Shown in pieces: positions 42,801 through 52,381 of a stretch of DNA of 64,000 nt (the first letter of the stretch is position 1; every line of letters starts with the position of its first letter). This DNA comes from Sphingobium terrigena. Lineage in GTDB: Bacteria > Pseudomonadota > Alphaproteobacteria > Sphingomonadales > Sphingomonadaceae. The stretch spans positions 62,001 through 126,000 of the forward strand of contig NZ_QVRA01000004.1 of NCBI RefSeq assembly GCF_003591655.1. Reading direction: 5' to 3'. The translations under genes and the position numbers were made by a program. Under the pieces are notes generated by a model. The model ran no database searches. It was not told where the DNA came from and was given only the letters and a program-made list of their open reading frames with translations.

Positions 42801-45509
42801 TTAGAAGCGGACGCTGACGCTGGTCGAGAAAACGCGTCCGTTCTTGTAGATCGACGTCGGTGCCGACGGCGTCGAGCTATATTGATAATAGGTTTCGTCG
42901 AGCAGATTGGAGGCCGTCGCGGTCAACTGGATCGCTTCCGAGATCGCATAGGAAATCTGCGCATCCACCTGACGATAGGCGGCGGTATAATCCTGCGACT
43001 GCTGGCGACCGAAGCGGTAGAAATATTTGGACCGGCGATTGTAGCTGACACGCGCCTGGATCGGGCCGCTTTCGAAATAGGGCGAGATCTGGAAAGTGCT
43101 GCGCGACAGATAGGGCAGGCCATTGGCGAAAGGCGTTTCGGCGTCGGCAAATGTGTAGCTTGCCTGGAGGCCGAAACCCGCGATCAAATTCGCATTGCCC
43201 GACAGAGAGAAGCCGGTGACCTTCGCCTTGCCGCCATTGACCGGACGCGAGATCGAATAGTCCAGCGTCTGGCCGGTCACCGGATTGGTGAAGGTCACGC
43301 CATCTTCCACCGCGTTACCGACATAGTTGGAAATGTCGCGGTAAAAGAGTTCGGCCGCCAGGAAGCTGCCTGGTGCGAAATACCATTCGGCGGACAAGCC
43401 GTAATTGGTCGCGGCATAGGGTTTGAGATCCGGGTTGCCACCACCGCCAGACCGGGTCGCATCGTCCAGAGAGATGGATCCAGCAAGGTCGGAATAGCGG
43501 GGACGGGCCATGACCTTTGCCGCAGCAGCGCGCAACACTACCTGATCGCCCGCATCATAAATGAGGTTGATCGAGGGAAGGAAACGATCGTCGCTGTTGG
43601 AAACGCGGGTCAGTTCATAGATGCCGTTGCTCTGAACATAGAAGTTGGAGACGTCCTTGGTGTGAACGAAGCGGACGCCGACATTGCCGCGCAGCTTGCC
43701 AGCCTCGAAATTGGCCTGGACATAGGCAGCGCCGATCTTTTCATCGACCTTGAAATATTCATTTTTCGCCAGGCCCCGGTCGATCTGCACAGTGCCATAT
43801 TCATCAAGTGCGGCAATGATGCCGTCCTTGTCCAGCGTGGCATAGGGCGTGCCGTTTCCGGTTGTGCCAAGCCCCTTGTAGAGATCCTTGTCGAGGACGT
43901 AGTAATCGAGATCGCCCAGCGTGAAATTCCGGTTGGTGAATACGGCGTTGCTGAAGGTCGTGTTGCTGTTGGAATGATCGGCAAAACGTGCGCCGAACAG
44001 CAGGTGGGTAATCGGTCCCCAGCTGACGTCACGCTTGAAATTCAGTTCGCCGAATTTTTCGTCATCCTTGGTGAAGCCCGACTGGAGCGGAATGCCGCCA
44101 ATCTGCCGACCGAAAAAGGCTACGCCGCCATTGGCTGCCTGATCCGAAGGGCTGAGATTTTCACCACCAACGGCGGTGAAGTTGCTGAGCCATTTGGTCG
44201 GATCGCTGGCCGCTGAGTCCCAATCGACGATCGTGTTTTTGCCATTGGCACCAGCGGTAAAGCCCTGCTTGGTACGGAAATCGAGCAGATATTCCGGGTC
44301 CTTGCCGCCGGTAGCCTTGGTATAGCCGGCGTTGCCGGTGATCAGCCAGCCTTCCGGCTGCCAGTCGAGCATGGCGGAATATGTGTCATTCTTGACGCGC
44401 GTGCGGCGAAAGTTGGTGTCGAGCTGACCCGTGGCCCCGTTCGTGCCGTCCGGGATGCCAGCGAAGGTCGCAGACGTCACGATGCCGTTGGAGGATTGCG
44501 CGCTCACCATGCGCGAACCTTCAAAGCCATAGGTGTACATCGAGTTGGACACATTGTCATAATTGCCGCGAATGATCAGCGCGGTGCCCGTCAGGGTCAG
44601 GTTGTCGGCCGGGCGGAACTGGACAGCGCCATTGAAGCCGATGCGTTCACGCTCCTGCTTGAAGAACTCGCGGGCCAGGAAGGACGCATAACGGGCGTCG
44701 CTGAACGCGGTACGTTCGGCATCGGTCAGGTCGGAGATCCGCTTGCCGTTGACGAGGGCGCTGGAATTCGCGTTATCGAGCAAAGCGGCACCCGTGCGAT
44801 ACCAGTAGGATGCGACGCCTGCCCGGCTCAGCTGCTCCTTGTCATAATTGACGGCCGCCAGGACACCGAAGGTTTCGTCCTGGTTCTTCCAGCTGTAAAG
44901 CGCCGACCCGCGCAGGCTGCCCCGGCTGGCGCGGTCATTATATTCATAGCCGCCGTTGAAGCGGAAGGTGTTGGCGTCCAGATCCAGCGGCTTGCGCGTG
45001 ACGACATCGACGCTGGCACCGATCGCGCCTTCCTGAAGGCGGGCTTCCGGCGTCTTGTAGACGATCGCCTGGCTGACGATGGCCGGGGCCAGCAACGAAT
45101 AGTTGAAGGTGCGGCTGGACCGGTCGGACGGGTTGCCACCCCAGTCGGCAGATGCCACCGAATGACCGTCGATGGTCAGGCGGTTGAGCGCTGGTTCGAC
45201 GCCGGCAATGGACAGTTGTTCGCCTTCGCCAAATTGACGGTCGACGGTCACGCCGGGCAGGCGCGCCAGCGAATCTGCAATATTGCTGTCGGGGAATTTG
45301 CCGACATCTTCCGCGCTGATGACATCGACGATAGAGTTCGCCTTGCGCTTGATCTCGATCGCGTCGCGCAAGCTGGCGCGATATCCGGTGACGACGATTT
45401 CGCTCTCGCTGCCGGACGCGGCGGCGACGTCGGCCTGCTGCGCGGCGGCGGCGAGGGGAAGCGCCACAAGTGCGCTGGTTGTCAGAAACGCGATATGTCG
45501 CAAAGCCAT
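42801..45509 (-). CDS. TonB-dependent receptor (glycan/GlcNAc locus, paralogue 1)
   Basis: The 902-residue outer-membrane receptor has a signal peptide (MALRHIAFLTTSALVALPL to AAAQQ), a TonB box EIVVTGYRASLRDAI, a plug with DVGKFPDSNIADSLARLPGV and GEGEQLSIAGVEPALNRLTI, and a barrel ending VSVRF. The start is ATG at 45509 with AGGGGGAA upstream, since the TTG at 45515 would not be supported. It is clearly paralogous to the TBDR at 54697. It faces the ROK kinase across a 547-base regulatory gap and likely imports chitooligosaccharides or a related glycan. Confidence 0.92.
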   Translation of the reverse strand: MALRHIAFLTTSALVALPLAAAAQQADVAAASGSESEIVVTGYRASLRDAIEIKRKANSIVDVISAEDVGKFPDSNIADSLARLPGVTVDRQFGEGEQLSIAGVEPALNRLTIDGHSVASADWGGNPSDRSSRTFNYSLLAPAIVSQAIVYKTPEARLQEGAIGASVDVVTRKPLDLDANTFRFNGGYEYNDRASRGSLRGSALYSWKNQDETFGVLAAVNYDKEQLSRAGVASYWYRTGAALLDNANSSALVNGKRISDLTDAERTAFSDARYASFLAREFFKQERERIGFNGAVQFRPADNLTLTGTALIIRGNYDNVSNSMYTYGFEGSRMVSAQSSNGIVTSATFAGIPDGTNGATGQLDTNFRRTRVKNDTYSAMLDWQPEGWLITGNAGYTKATGGKDPEYLLDFRTKQGFTAGANGKNTIVDWDSAASDPTKWLSNFTAVGGENLSPSDQAANGGVAFFGRQIGGIPLQSGFTKDDEKFGELNFKRDVSWGPITHLLFGARFADHSNSNTTFSNAVFTNRNFTLGDLDYYVLDKDLYKGLGTTGNGTPYATLDKDGIIAALDEYGTVQIDRGLAKNEYFKVDEKIGAAYVQANFEAGKLRGNVGVRFVHTKDVSNFYVQSNGIYELTRVSNSDDRFLPSINLIYDAGDQVVLRAAAAKVMARPRYSDLAGSISLDDATRSGGGGNPDLKPYAATNYGLSAEWYFAPGSFLAAELFYRDISNYVGNAVEDGVTFTNPVTGQTLDYSISRPVNGGKAKVTGFSLSGNANLIAGFGLQASYTFADAETPFANGLPYLSRSTFQISPYFESGPIQARVSYNRRSKYFYRFGRQQSQDYTAAYRQVDAQISYAISEAIQLTATASNLLDETYYQYSSTPSAPTSIYKNGRVFSTSVSVRF

Positions 45510-45606
45510 GAACAATTCCCCCTAATACGGTGCCACGCACCGACGACTCCCCGGCCAATTTGCTGGCCTGCTGATTTCACCAAAAGGGCACATTGGACAT
45601 GTGATG

Positions 45607-45631
45607 ATAACCAAACCCACCCTTTGGTTAT
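45607..45631. promoter_or_regulatory. Perfect 9-bp inverted repeat upstream of the TBDR
   Basis: ATAACCAAA (45607-45615) and TTTGGTTAT (45623-45631) are perfect complements around a seven-base loop, about 100 bases upstream of the TBDR start. It could be an operator or a transcript hairpin. A second short palindrome, AGATTT-CGCA-AAATCT, lies at 45647-45662. Confidence 0.45.
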
Positions 45632-45797
45632 TTCCATGTTATATTCAGATTTCGCAAAATCTACACAAAAATGACATTGGCGCACTATGGTCCGCAACAT
45701 CCGGCATAAATTGCTGAATTTTTGGATATAAAAATTGCTTTTTCCTGCCTGGGAAGCCGCTGCGCCTTGAAATTCGACCGCTACAATTGAGTCTGGA

Positions 45798-45827
45798 ATG
45801 TCGAAACTCGACATATGGCGAGTCGAG
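45798..45827. promoter_or_regulatory. Overlapping palindromes between the TBDR and ROK kinase
   Basis: ATGTCGA-AAC-TCGACAT (45798-45814) is a perfect 7-base palindrome with a 3-base centre. Its right half also belongs to a second inverted repeat, CTCGAC (45807-45812) with GTCGAG (45822-45827). This gives three alternating half-sites, an arrangement typical of a dimeric repressor operator. The regulator is not known. Confidence 0.45.
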
Positions 45828-46056
45828 GAAAGGCGCAGCAATTTAGCCGTGCGCCAGCCTCTTTCTGTGCTGTTTTGTACATCGAATGACTGAGCGAGCT
45901 GCGTCAAGGACAAGGTTCGTGTTGCGATAATACCAATTCTCGCATTATGAGGACATGATCTGTGGATCGCGCGTCCGACATAAGCCATCCGGTTCGAATT
46001 TCGTGCCTGCGCATGGGCCAGAATGACCGCAACGAGCGATAAGGAATTGCAGGGAG

Positions 46057-46983
46057 ATGAAGGTGACCAATCCGGCCATAGTCGCAGGCGTAGAATTGGG
46101 CGGAACGAAGGTCGTGGTCGTGCGCGCGCAGGGCAAGAACATCATGGATCTTCGCACCATCCCTACCAGGGAGGTTGCGACGACATTGGGGTCCGTGCTG
46201 GATATATTGCGCGCGTGGCATGGGGAAACGCCCTTTGCGGCGATGGGTATCGGCAGCTTTGGCCCGTTGCGGCTGGACCGACAGGCTCCTGATTTCGGTA
46301 TCATGCTGCCCACTCCGAAACCCGGCTGGGCCGGGGCCGACATCTATGCGACGTTGACCGAACCTTTCGATTGTCCAGCCGCCATCGATACAGACGTCAA
46401 TGGCGCAGCCTTGGCCGAATTGCGCTGGGGTGCGGGGGCGCAAGGTGCCGTGCCATCGGACAGCCTATGCTATATCACCATCGGCACAGGTGTCGGCGGC
46501 GGTTTCGCCTTTAACGGCCGTACCGTCCATGGCGCGCTGCATCCAGAAATTGGTCATATACAGGTTCGGCGTGCGCCGGGCGACGAGTTTCCTGGCGTCT
46601 GCCCTTTTCATGGCGACTGTATCGAAGGGCTGGTGTCCGGCCCCGCGCTCGCCCAGCGCTTCGGCGCGCCCGGCCACAGCATCGCGTCCGACGACCCGCG
46701 CTGGGATTTTGTGGCCAGCGACATTGCCCAGATGGTCACCACGATCCTGATGAACGTAGCGGCCCGTCAGGTGCTGATCGGTGGCGGGGTCGGCATGGGC
46801 CGGACCGACCTGCTGGACCGGGTGCGCGCAAAGGTGGTGGCGCTGGCGGGCGGCTATCTGCCCTATATTGACGAGGCGAGCATCGCATCGGTGGTCAGCG
46901 CGCCGTTACTGGGCGACCGGGCCGGGCCGCTGGGGACGGTGGCGCTGGCGCTGGGCGCGCTCGACGGGATCAGGATCGACTGA
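46057..46983 (+). CDS. ROK-family sugar kinase (fructokinase/mannokinase type)
   Basis: The 308-residue kinase has an N-terminal ATP-binding GVELGGTKVVVV and ITIGTGVGGGFAFNG. The zinc-binding segment has the histidine of HPEIGHI and CPFHGDCIEGLVSGPA, the form seen in ROK fructokinases/mannokinases (Mak-like). Because GlcNAc enters phosphorylated by the PTS in the same locus, mannose from the beta-mannosidase or another released hexose is a plausible substrate. The AGGGAG directly abuts the ATG at 46057, so GTG at 46063 could be the true start. It converges on the PTS gene, nine bases apart. Confidence 0.88.
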   Translation: MKVTNPAIVAGVELGGTKVVVVRAQGKNIMDLRTIPTREVATTLGSVLDILRAWHGETPFAAMGIGSFGPLRLDRQAPDFGIMLPTPKPGWAGADIYATLTEPFDCPAAIDTDVNGAALAELRWGAGAQGAVPSDSLCYITIGTGVGGGFAFNGRTVHGALHPEIGHIQVRRAPGDEFPGVCPFHGDCIEGLVSGPALAQRFGAPGHSIASDDPRWDFVASDIAQMVTTILMNVAARQVLIGGGVGMGRTDLLDRVRAKVVALAGGYLPYIDEASIASVVSAPLLGDRAGPLGTVALALGALDGIRID

Positions 46984-46992
46984 TCCCTTTTC

Positions 46993-48687
46993 CTAGCGCG
47001 TCAACCCCTGGCCGATGATGTGCAGCGTCCGATCATCGATATGGGCGACACCATGTACATCGGCGATCGTCCAGAGGCTTCCGACATTCACGGCGCGATT
47101 GAGGACGATCCGCAGCCGTCCTGCCACCAGGCGTGTGTCGGCAATGGCGTCGACACCGCCCAGTGCCGCAATGATGTCGGCCCGCGCCTCGACAGATGAC
47201 GATGGGGGCGAGGTTGCCGGGATGGGCGCGGAGGTGCGCGGTGCCGCGCCCTGGGCAGCAGCCAGGCGGATTTCTTCCGAAACCTGGTCGGCGATCGGGC
47301 CGATGATCACCTGCACCGATTGCGCCGAAGGACGCAATATTGCGACCGCACCCAGCGCCTTGAGCGCAGCATCGTTCACAAGCCCCTGATCCTGGACGAT
47401 CAGGCGAAGCCGCGTCGTGCAGGCACCGATGGTCTGCAGATTGGCGCTACCGCCCAGAGCGGCCAGATAGGCTGCGCCGCGAGCGTCAGTTTGCGTGACA
47501 GTTTCGGGTTGGGTTTCGACCGGTTGTCGTCCAGGCGTGGCGAGGTTGAAGCGGCGAATGGCGAACGCGAAAATGCCGTAATAGATGAGGAAATAGGCAA
47601 TCCCCACCGGCAACAACAGCCAGGGCCGGGTCGCGCGTCCGAAATTGAGCAGATAATCGAACAGGCCAGCGGAAAATCCGAAACCCAGCCGGACACCCAG
47701 AAGGTCCATGACTACCATTGATATGCCGGTCAGCACCGCATGGATGGCGTACAGCAATGGCGCCAGAAACATGAAGCTGAATTCGATCGGCTCCGTCACG
47801 CCAGTCAGAAAGGATGTGAGCGCCAGGCTGAGCAACATGCCGCCAACCGCCTTCTTCTGGTCCGGCAGCGCCGCGCGATACATGGCGAGGCAGGCGGCGG
47901 GCAGGCCGAACATCATGACGGGGAAAAATCCCGCCATGAATGCGCCAGCATGGGGATCTCCGGCAAAGAAGCGCCGCAAATCGCCCGTCGTGCCGTTGAA
48001 ATCGCCCAGCACGAACCAGGCCACATTGTTAAGGATATGATGCAGCCCGGTGACGAGCAGCAGGCGGTTGAGGATACCGAAACCGAACAGGCCCAGATGG
48101 CCCGAAGCGACCAGTCCGCGGCTGGCGATATCCAGACCGGCGTCCAGCAGCGCATAGCTGCCGCCAACCAGCAAGGCGAGGCCAACCCCCGCTGCCCCTG
48201 CGACGATCGGCACGAAACGGCGGCCACCGAAGAAGGACAGAAAGGCAGGGACGCTGATCGTGGCATAACGGTTGTAGAGCGTGCCGCCGATGAGGCCCGA
48301 CACAATCCCGACGGGGACGTCGAGGCGCGCAAAGGCCTTCGCCTTCCACGCCTGCGCGACAGTGTCCGCCAGCGCGTCGGCCAGACCGGCGGTCACATCC
48401 AAGGGCACCTGGAGCAGGGCGCGGCCGCCGTGCATCGTCACAAGATAGCAGACGACCCCAGCCAGTGCCGCGGCCCCATTGCCGTCGCGGGCGATGCCCG
48501 TCGCCACACCGATCGCGAACAACAGACCAAGGCTGGAAAAGAGCGCATCGCCCGCCGCCGCCAATAGGGGAATGCCGAGCAGGTCGGGCTGCCCCAGTCG
48601 CAGCAGCAAGCCGGCGATCGGCAAGACGGCGATCGGCAACATCAAGGCGCGGCCAATCGGCTGGAGCGATCCGACAATCCTTCTCAT
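46993..48687 (-). CDS. nagE: PTS N-acetylglucosamine-type EIICB permease (NagE-like)
   Basis: The 564-residue inner-membrane PTS permease has an IIC domain of about 375 residues (LQPIGRALMLPIAVLPIAGLL start, FMAGFFPVMMFGLPAACLAM (20), FLTGVTEPIEFSFMFLAP). Its IIB domain is at about 403-475, with the phosphorylated Cys423 in GACTTRLRLIV. A third, IIB-like domain lies at about 499-564 (IIAALGGVDAIADTRLVAGRLRIVL), where glycine replaces the cysteine. It overlaps ptsP by four bases. With the upstream genes it should import and phosphorylate GlcNAc. Confidence 0.93.
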   Translation of the reverse strand: MRRIVGSLQPIGRALMLPIAVLPIAGLLLRLGQPDLLGIPLLAAAGDALFSSLGLLFAIGVATGIARDGNGAAALAGVVCYLVTMHGGRALLQVPLDVTAGLADALADTVAQAWKAKAFARLDVPVGIVSGLIGGTLYNRYATISVPAFLSFFGGRRFVPIVAGAAGVGLALLVGGSYALLDAGLDIASRGLVASGHLGLFGFGILNRLLLVTGLHHILNNVAWFVLGDFNGTTGDLRRFFAGDPHAGAFMAGFFPVMMFGLPAACLAMYRAALPDQKKAVGGMLLSLALTSFLTGVTEPIEFSFMFLAPLLYAIHAVLTGISMVVMDLLGVRLGFGFSAGLFDYLLNFGRATRPWLLLPVGIAYFLIYYGIFAFAIRRFNLATPGRQPVETQPETVTQTDARGAAYLAALGGSANLQTIGACTTRLRLIVQDQGLVNDAALKALGAVAILRPSAQSVQVIIGPIADQVSEEIRLAAAQGAAPRTSAPIPATSPPSSSVEARADIIAALGGVDAIADTRLVAGRLRIVLNRAVNVGSLWTIADVHGVAHIDDRTLHIIGQGLTR

Positions 48688-51188
48688 TGCGACAGACCTT
48701 CCTCAAAACGACGCGCCAGCGCGCGCACCTGCGCCGGGGATTCCAGTTGCAGCGCCGCTTCTGCGTGGAGGCGACACTCGGCGATCGACAGTCGGCGCAC
48801 CAGCGCCTTGAGATCCGGTACGAAATGGGGCGCTGCCGACAATTCGGTGACGCCAAGGCCCAGCAGCAGCGGGATTGCAAGACGGTCCGAAGCCAGGCCG
48901 CCGCAGACGCCGACCCAGCGCTTATGGCCACGCGCGCCCGCTGCCGTCAGGGCGATCAAACCCAGCACAGCCGGATGGAGACCATCCACGCCAGCGGCGA
49001 CCGCCGGATTGCCGCGATCCATCGCCAGCGCATATTGGGTCAGGTCGTTGGTGCCGATCGAGAGGAAATCGGCATGGCGCGCCAGCATCGCCGCCGTCAC
49101 CGCCGCAGCGGGGGTTTCAACCATGACGCCGACCTCGATCCGATGGCCGATCGCCATTTCCCGACACAGGATATCGACCCGCTGACGGACCGCCAGCAGT
49201 TCATCGACGCTGGCGACCATCGGCACCATGATGCGGCACTGGCCATATGGCACGACGGACAGGATAGCGCGCAATTGCTGGTCCAATATGTCCGGCCTTG
49301 CCAGACTGACGCGGATCCCGCGCAAGCCCAGCGCCGGATTTTCCTCCGCCGCCATCGGCAGGTAGCTGGCGGGCTTATCGCCACCAATATCGAGTAGACG
49401 GATGATCAGTGGCCGCCCATCCAGCTTCGCCGCGATTTGGCCGTAAAGGGTGGCCTGTTCCTGCACATCGGGGGCAGCGTCCCGATCAAGGAACAGGAAT
49501 TCGGTGCGCAGCAGGCCTGATCCTTCAGCCCCGTGCGCCATGGCGATTTCTGCGTCGGCCAGCGACCCGAGATTGGCGAATGCCTCGATCCGCACGCCGT
49601 CGCGGCTGACGCAGGATTGGGTGGCGTTGGCCACGGCAGCGCTGCGGGCCTGCGCCCGGCGGGCCACTTTCTCTTTGGCGTCAGCCCATATGGGCGGCAG
49701 GGGATCAGCGTGAAGCAGACCGTCATCAGCATCGAGAATGAGCCGTGTTCCGTCGGCCACAGCGGACAATGGATCGCCGATCGCGACCAGCATGGGAATG
49801 CCCTTGCTGGCGGCGAGGATGGCGACATGGGAGGTGGGGCCGCCCCGCGCCAGCGCGATCCCGACGACATGGGCGTCCAGCGCCATGACCTGCGACGGCA
49901 CCATTTCGTCGGCGAGCAGGACCGTGTCGGGCGGGAAGGACAGGGAGTCTGCGGGGCTGCCGGTCAATAGCTGCAATAGCCGTCGCTCAAGATCGAGCAG
50001 GTCGTCGGCGCGTTCGGCAAAGCGAGCGTCACCCATGGCCCGCATCGATGCCGCCATGTCGCGGCAGGCGTGACGCCAGGCATGGCCGGCATCGCGGCCC
50101 ATATCGATGTGCGCGGCGGCACCCTGTTGCAGCGCCGGATCATCCAGAAAGGCAAGGTGGGCGCGACGGATCGCCGCATCGGCTGCTGGCCCGTCCGACT
50201 GCGCCAAGGCTTGTCTCGCCGTGTCGATCGCGGCGGTGAGACGGGCTCGTTCCGCCTCTACCCCCGCCCCGTCGACAGGCACGTCGATATCCGCGACATG
50301 GAGCCAGCGGGCGGTGCCAATGCAATAGCCCGGCGCGGCCAACGTGCCGCCCATCGCTCCGTCTGGCAGCATGCGGCGCTGCGGCTCGATCAAAGAGGGC
50401 GATGGGGACACCTCCCCCCCTTCGACCTCATTCATCCCGCCTTCGATCAGCGCCCGTATCGCGGCAACAGCATCCGTAGCATCTTCACCCGTTGCCACGA
50501 CGTCGATCCGGTCGTTCAGGCGGATGCCCAATTGCAACAGGCTGATCGGCGAACGGGTTGAGGCCTCACACCCGTCCTTGACCAGCCAGCTGGCCGCTAC
50601 GAACGTCCGGGCCGTCTCTCCGATACGCGCGGCGGGGCGGGCGTGGATGCCGTGGACCATCGGGACTGTGACAGTTGCCATGGCTCGCTTGTCGCCATTT
50701 ATCTCCGGGACGAGCGCAATGGCGGCTTCGACCGGCTCCAAATATAAGATGCCTTCGCCGACGCCGACAATTTGTCCGGTCACGCGCCGCTGGATGCGGA
50801 AACGGTCCGCATTGGTGATGATGACGGGCGTGATCAAGGATGGCACCGCCTGGGCGACGGCATCCAGGTCGAACCGGATGAGCGGCTGGCCGCGCATGAC
50901 CATATCCCCGACAGCGACCAGCGGATCAAAGCCCTGCCCGTCCAGCGCGACGGTATCAATGCCAAGGTGCATCAGCACCTCCACGCCGCCATCGCCACGC
51001 AGGGTCACCGCATGGCCGCTGCTATGCAGGGTCAGGACTTCGCCATCGCATGGGGCATGAAGCAATCCGGCAAGCGGCTCGATAGCGATGCCATCGCCCA
51101 GCATCCGTGCGGAAAAGACGGCATCAGGCACATCGTCCATGACCGTGGCCCAACCATGCAGCGGCGATGTAAGGATGATCGATCCCAT
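48684..51188 (-). CDS. Fused EIIA-HPr-EI phosphotransferase
   Basis: The 834-residue protein carries a Glc-type EIIA domain at about 1-150 with its phosphorylatable histidine in VLMHLGIDTVAL (His74), an HPr domain at about 170-250 with HGIHARPAA (His182), and an EI domain at about 270-834 with GGPTSHVAILAASKGIP. It therefore carries all the soluble parts of a sugar PTS and donates phosphate to the downstream EIICB. The start ATG at 51188 is chosen because GGGAA precedes it; a longer frame would enter the nagA gap. Such fusions are known for GlcNAc systems. Confidence 0.92.
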   Translation of the reverse strand: MGSIILTSPLHGWATVMDDVPDAVFSARMLGDGIAIEPLAGLLHAPCDGEVLTLHSSGHAVTLRGDGGVEVLMHLGIDTVALDGQGFDPLVAVGDMVMRGQPLIRFDLDAVAQAVPSLITPVIITNADRFRIQRRVTGQIVGVGEGILYLEPVEAAIALVPEINGDKRAMATVTVPMVHGIHARPAARIGETARTFVAASWLVKDGCEASTRSPISLLQLGIRLNDRIDVVATGEDATDAVAAIRALIEGGMNEVEGGEVSPSPSLIEPQRRMLPDGAMGGTLAAPGYCIGTARWLHVADIDVPVDGAGVEAERARLTAAIDTARQALAQSDGPAADAAIRRAHLAFLDDPALQQGAAAHIDMGRDAGHAWRHACRDMAASMRAMGDARFAERADDLLDLERRLLQLLTGSPADSLSFPPDTVLLADEMVPSQVMALDAHVVGIALARGGPTSHVAILAASKGIPMLVAIGDPLSAVADGTRLILDADDGLLHADPLPPIWADAKEKVARRAQARSAAVANATQSCVSRDGVRIEAFANLGSLADAEIAMAHGAEGSGLLRTEFLFLDRDAAPDVQEQATLYGQIAAKLDGRPLIIRLLDIGGDKPASYLPMAAEENPALGLRGIRVSLARPDILDQQLRAILSVVPYGQCRIMVPMVASVDELLAVRQRVDILCREMAIGHRIEVGVMVETPAAAVTAAMLARHADFLSIGTNDLTQYALAMDRGNPAVAAGVDGLHPAVLGLIALTAAGARGHKRWVGVCGGLASDRLAIPLLLGLGVTELSAAPHFVPDLKALVRRLSIAECRLHAEAALQLESPAQVRALARRFEEGLSQ

Positions 51189-51250
51189 TGCGTTCCCTTC
51201 ATCCCGGCGATTCGCCGGGCACCAAAATTCGCCGTCCGCAGCCTTCACCC

Positions 51251-52381
51251 TTAAAAAATGCGCTGGCCGCCAATCCATGTGCCGCGCACGCGAAGATCCC
51301 GGTCCAGCCAGACGAAATCAGCGCGGTGGTTGGGTTCCAGCACACCGATGCGATCCGACAGGCCGAGGAAAGCGGCAGGATTGACGGTGGCCATCGCGAC
51401 CGCGTCTTCGAGCGGCACGCCAAGCTGATGCGTGTTTCGCACCGCCTGTGCCATGTCCAAGTCAGAGCCGGCGAGCGTTCCTTCTTCATTGACGCACACG
51501 CCATCTTGAACCCGGATATTTTCGCCATTCAGGACGAAGCTCTTGTCGTCGGACCCGACGGTTGGCATCGCATCGGTCACGAGCATGAACCGGTCACGCG
51601 GACGCGCCGCCAGCGCCACGCGGATCGCGGCGGGATGGACATGAGCGCCGTCCACGATCAGACCGCAATAAAGCGTTTCATCCTCCAGAACGGCACCAAC
51701 GACGCCCGGTTCGCGATGATGCAGCGGCGACATGGCGTTGAACAGATGTGTGACGCCCCGCGCGCCCGCATCAATCACAGCGCGGGTCTGCGCATAAGTG
51801 GCATCGCTATGGCCGATGCAGACAATGACCCCGGCGCGGACCAATGCGTCGATCGCGGACGGATCATTGCTCTCCGGCGCCAGCGTCACCATGACAATGC
51901 CGCGTCTGGGCTGCGTGAGCAGAGCGACCGCTTCGTCGTCCAAGGGCCGGAAATGCGCCGAATCATGGATGCCGCGCCGGGCATCTGACAGGAATGGCCC
52001 TTCAACATGGATGCCCACCACGCCCGGCACGCCAGCCTCGATCGCCTGATCGACGACATCAAGCGCCAGCGCCACATCTTCCAGCGGCGCACTGATCAGG
52101 GTCGGCAGAAAGGCCGTGGTGCCAAATCGCGCATGGGCTTCCCCAATGCGCCGGATGCCCGCCACGTCGATCCGCTCGTTGAACAGAACGCCGCCACCGC
52201 CATTGACCTGCGTATCGATGAAGCCGGGAACGATATAGCCGCCCTCCAGATCAATATCGGTTGATCGAGCGCCGCCGGGCACGACTTCGCTGATCAACTG
52301 CCCATTAATGTGAAGCGCCGCGCCGTCGAGCCTGTTCCGCCCCGTCAATATGCAGCCATTGTGAAATCCCGTGATGCTCAT
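51251..52381 (-). CDS. nagA: N-acetylglucosamine-6-phosphate deacetylase NagA
   Basis: The 376-residue amidohydrolase removes acetate from GlcNAc6P. It has HVEGPFLSDARRGIHDSAHF (20), with the metal-binding glutamate, CIGHSDATY and GVTHLFNAMSPLHHREPG, and the catalytic aspartate in LVTDAMPTVG. The ATG at 52381 overlaps the upstream SIS gene by four bases, and 62 bases separate its end from the PTS fusion start. Confidence 0.94.
   Translation of the reverse strand: MSITGFHNGCILTGRNRLDGAALHINGQLISEVVPGGARSTDIDLEGGYIVPGFIDTQVNGGGGVLFNERIDVAGIRRIGEAHARFGTTAFLPTLISAPLEDVALALDVVDQAIEAGVPGVVGIHVEGPFLSDARRGIHDSAHFRPLDDEAVALLTQPRRGIVMVTLAPESNDPSAIDALVRAGVIVCIGHSDATYAQTRAVIDAGARGVTHLFNAMSPLHHREPGVVGAVLEDETLYCGLIVDGAHVHPAAIRVALAARPRDRFMLVTDAMPTVGSDDKSFVLNGENIRVQDGVCVNEEGTLAGSDLDMAQAVRNTHQLGVPLEDAVAMATVNPAAFLGLSDRIGVLEPNHRADFVWLDRDLRVRGTWIGGQRIF

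Larger units (their letters stand above)
45510..46056. other. Regulatory gap between the TBDR and the ROK kinase
   Basis: No gene is supported in these 547 bases. It contains the two divergent promoter regions and at least three inverted repeats, listed separately. The sequence is AT-rich around 45600-45760. A TTATATTCAGAT here (45639-45650) is also found upstream of the paralogous TBDR near 54510. Confidence 0.5.

Noticed and set aside
42531..44216. Plus-strand 561-codon frame over the TBDR
   Set aside because: Antisense to the receptor and rich in shadow-frame composition.
45482..45988. Minus-strand 168-codon frame in the TBDR/ROK gap
   Set aside because: It covers the promoter region with several operators and has no recognisable family.
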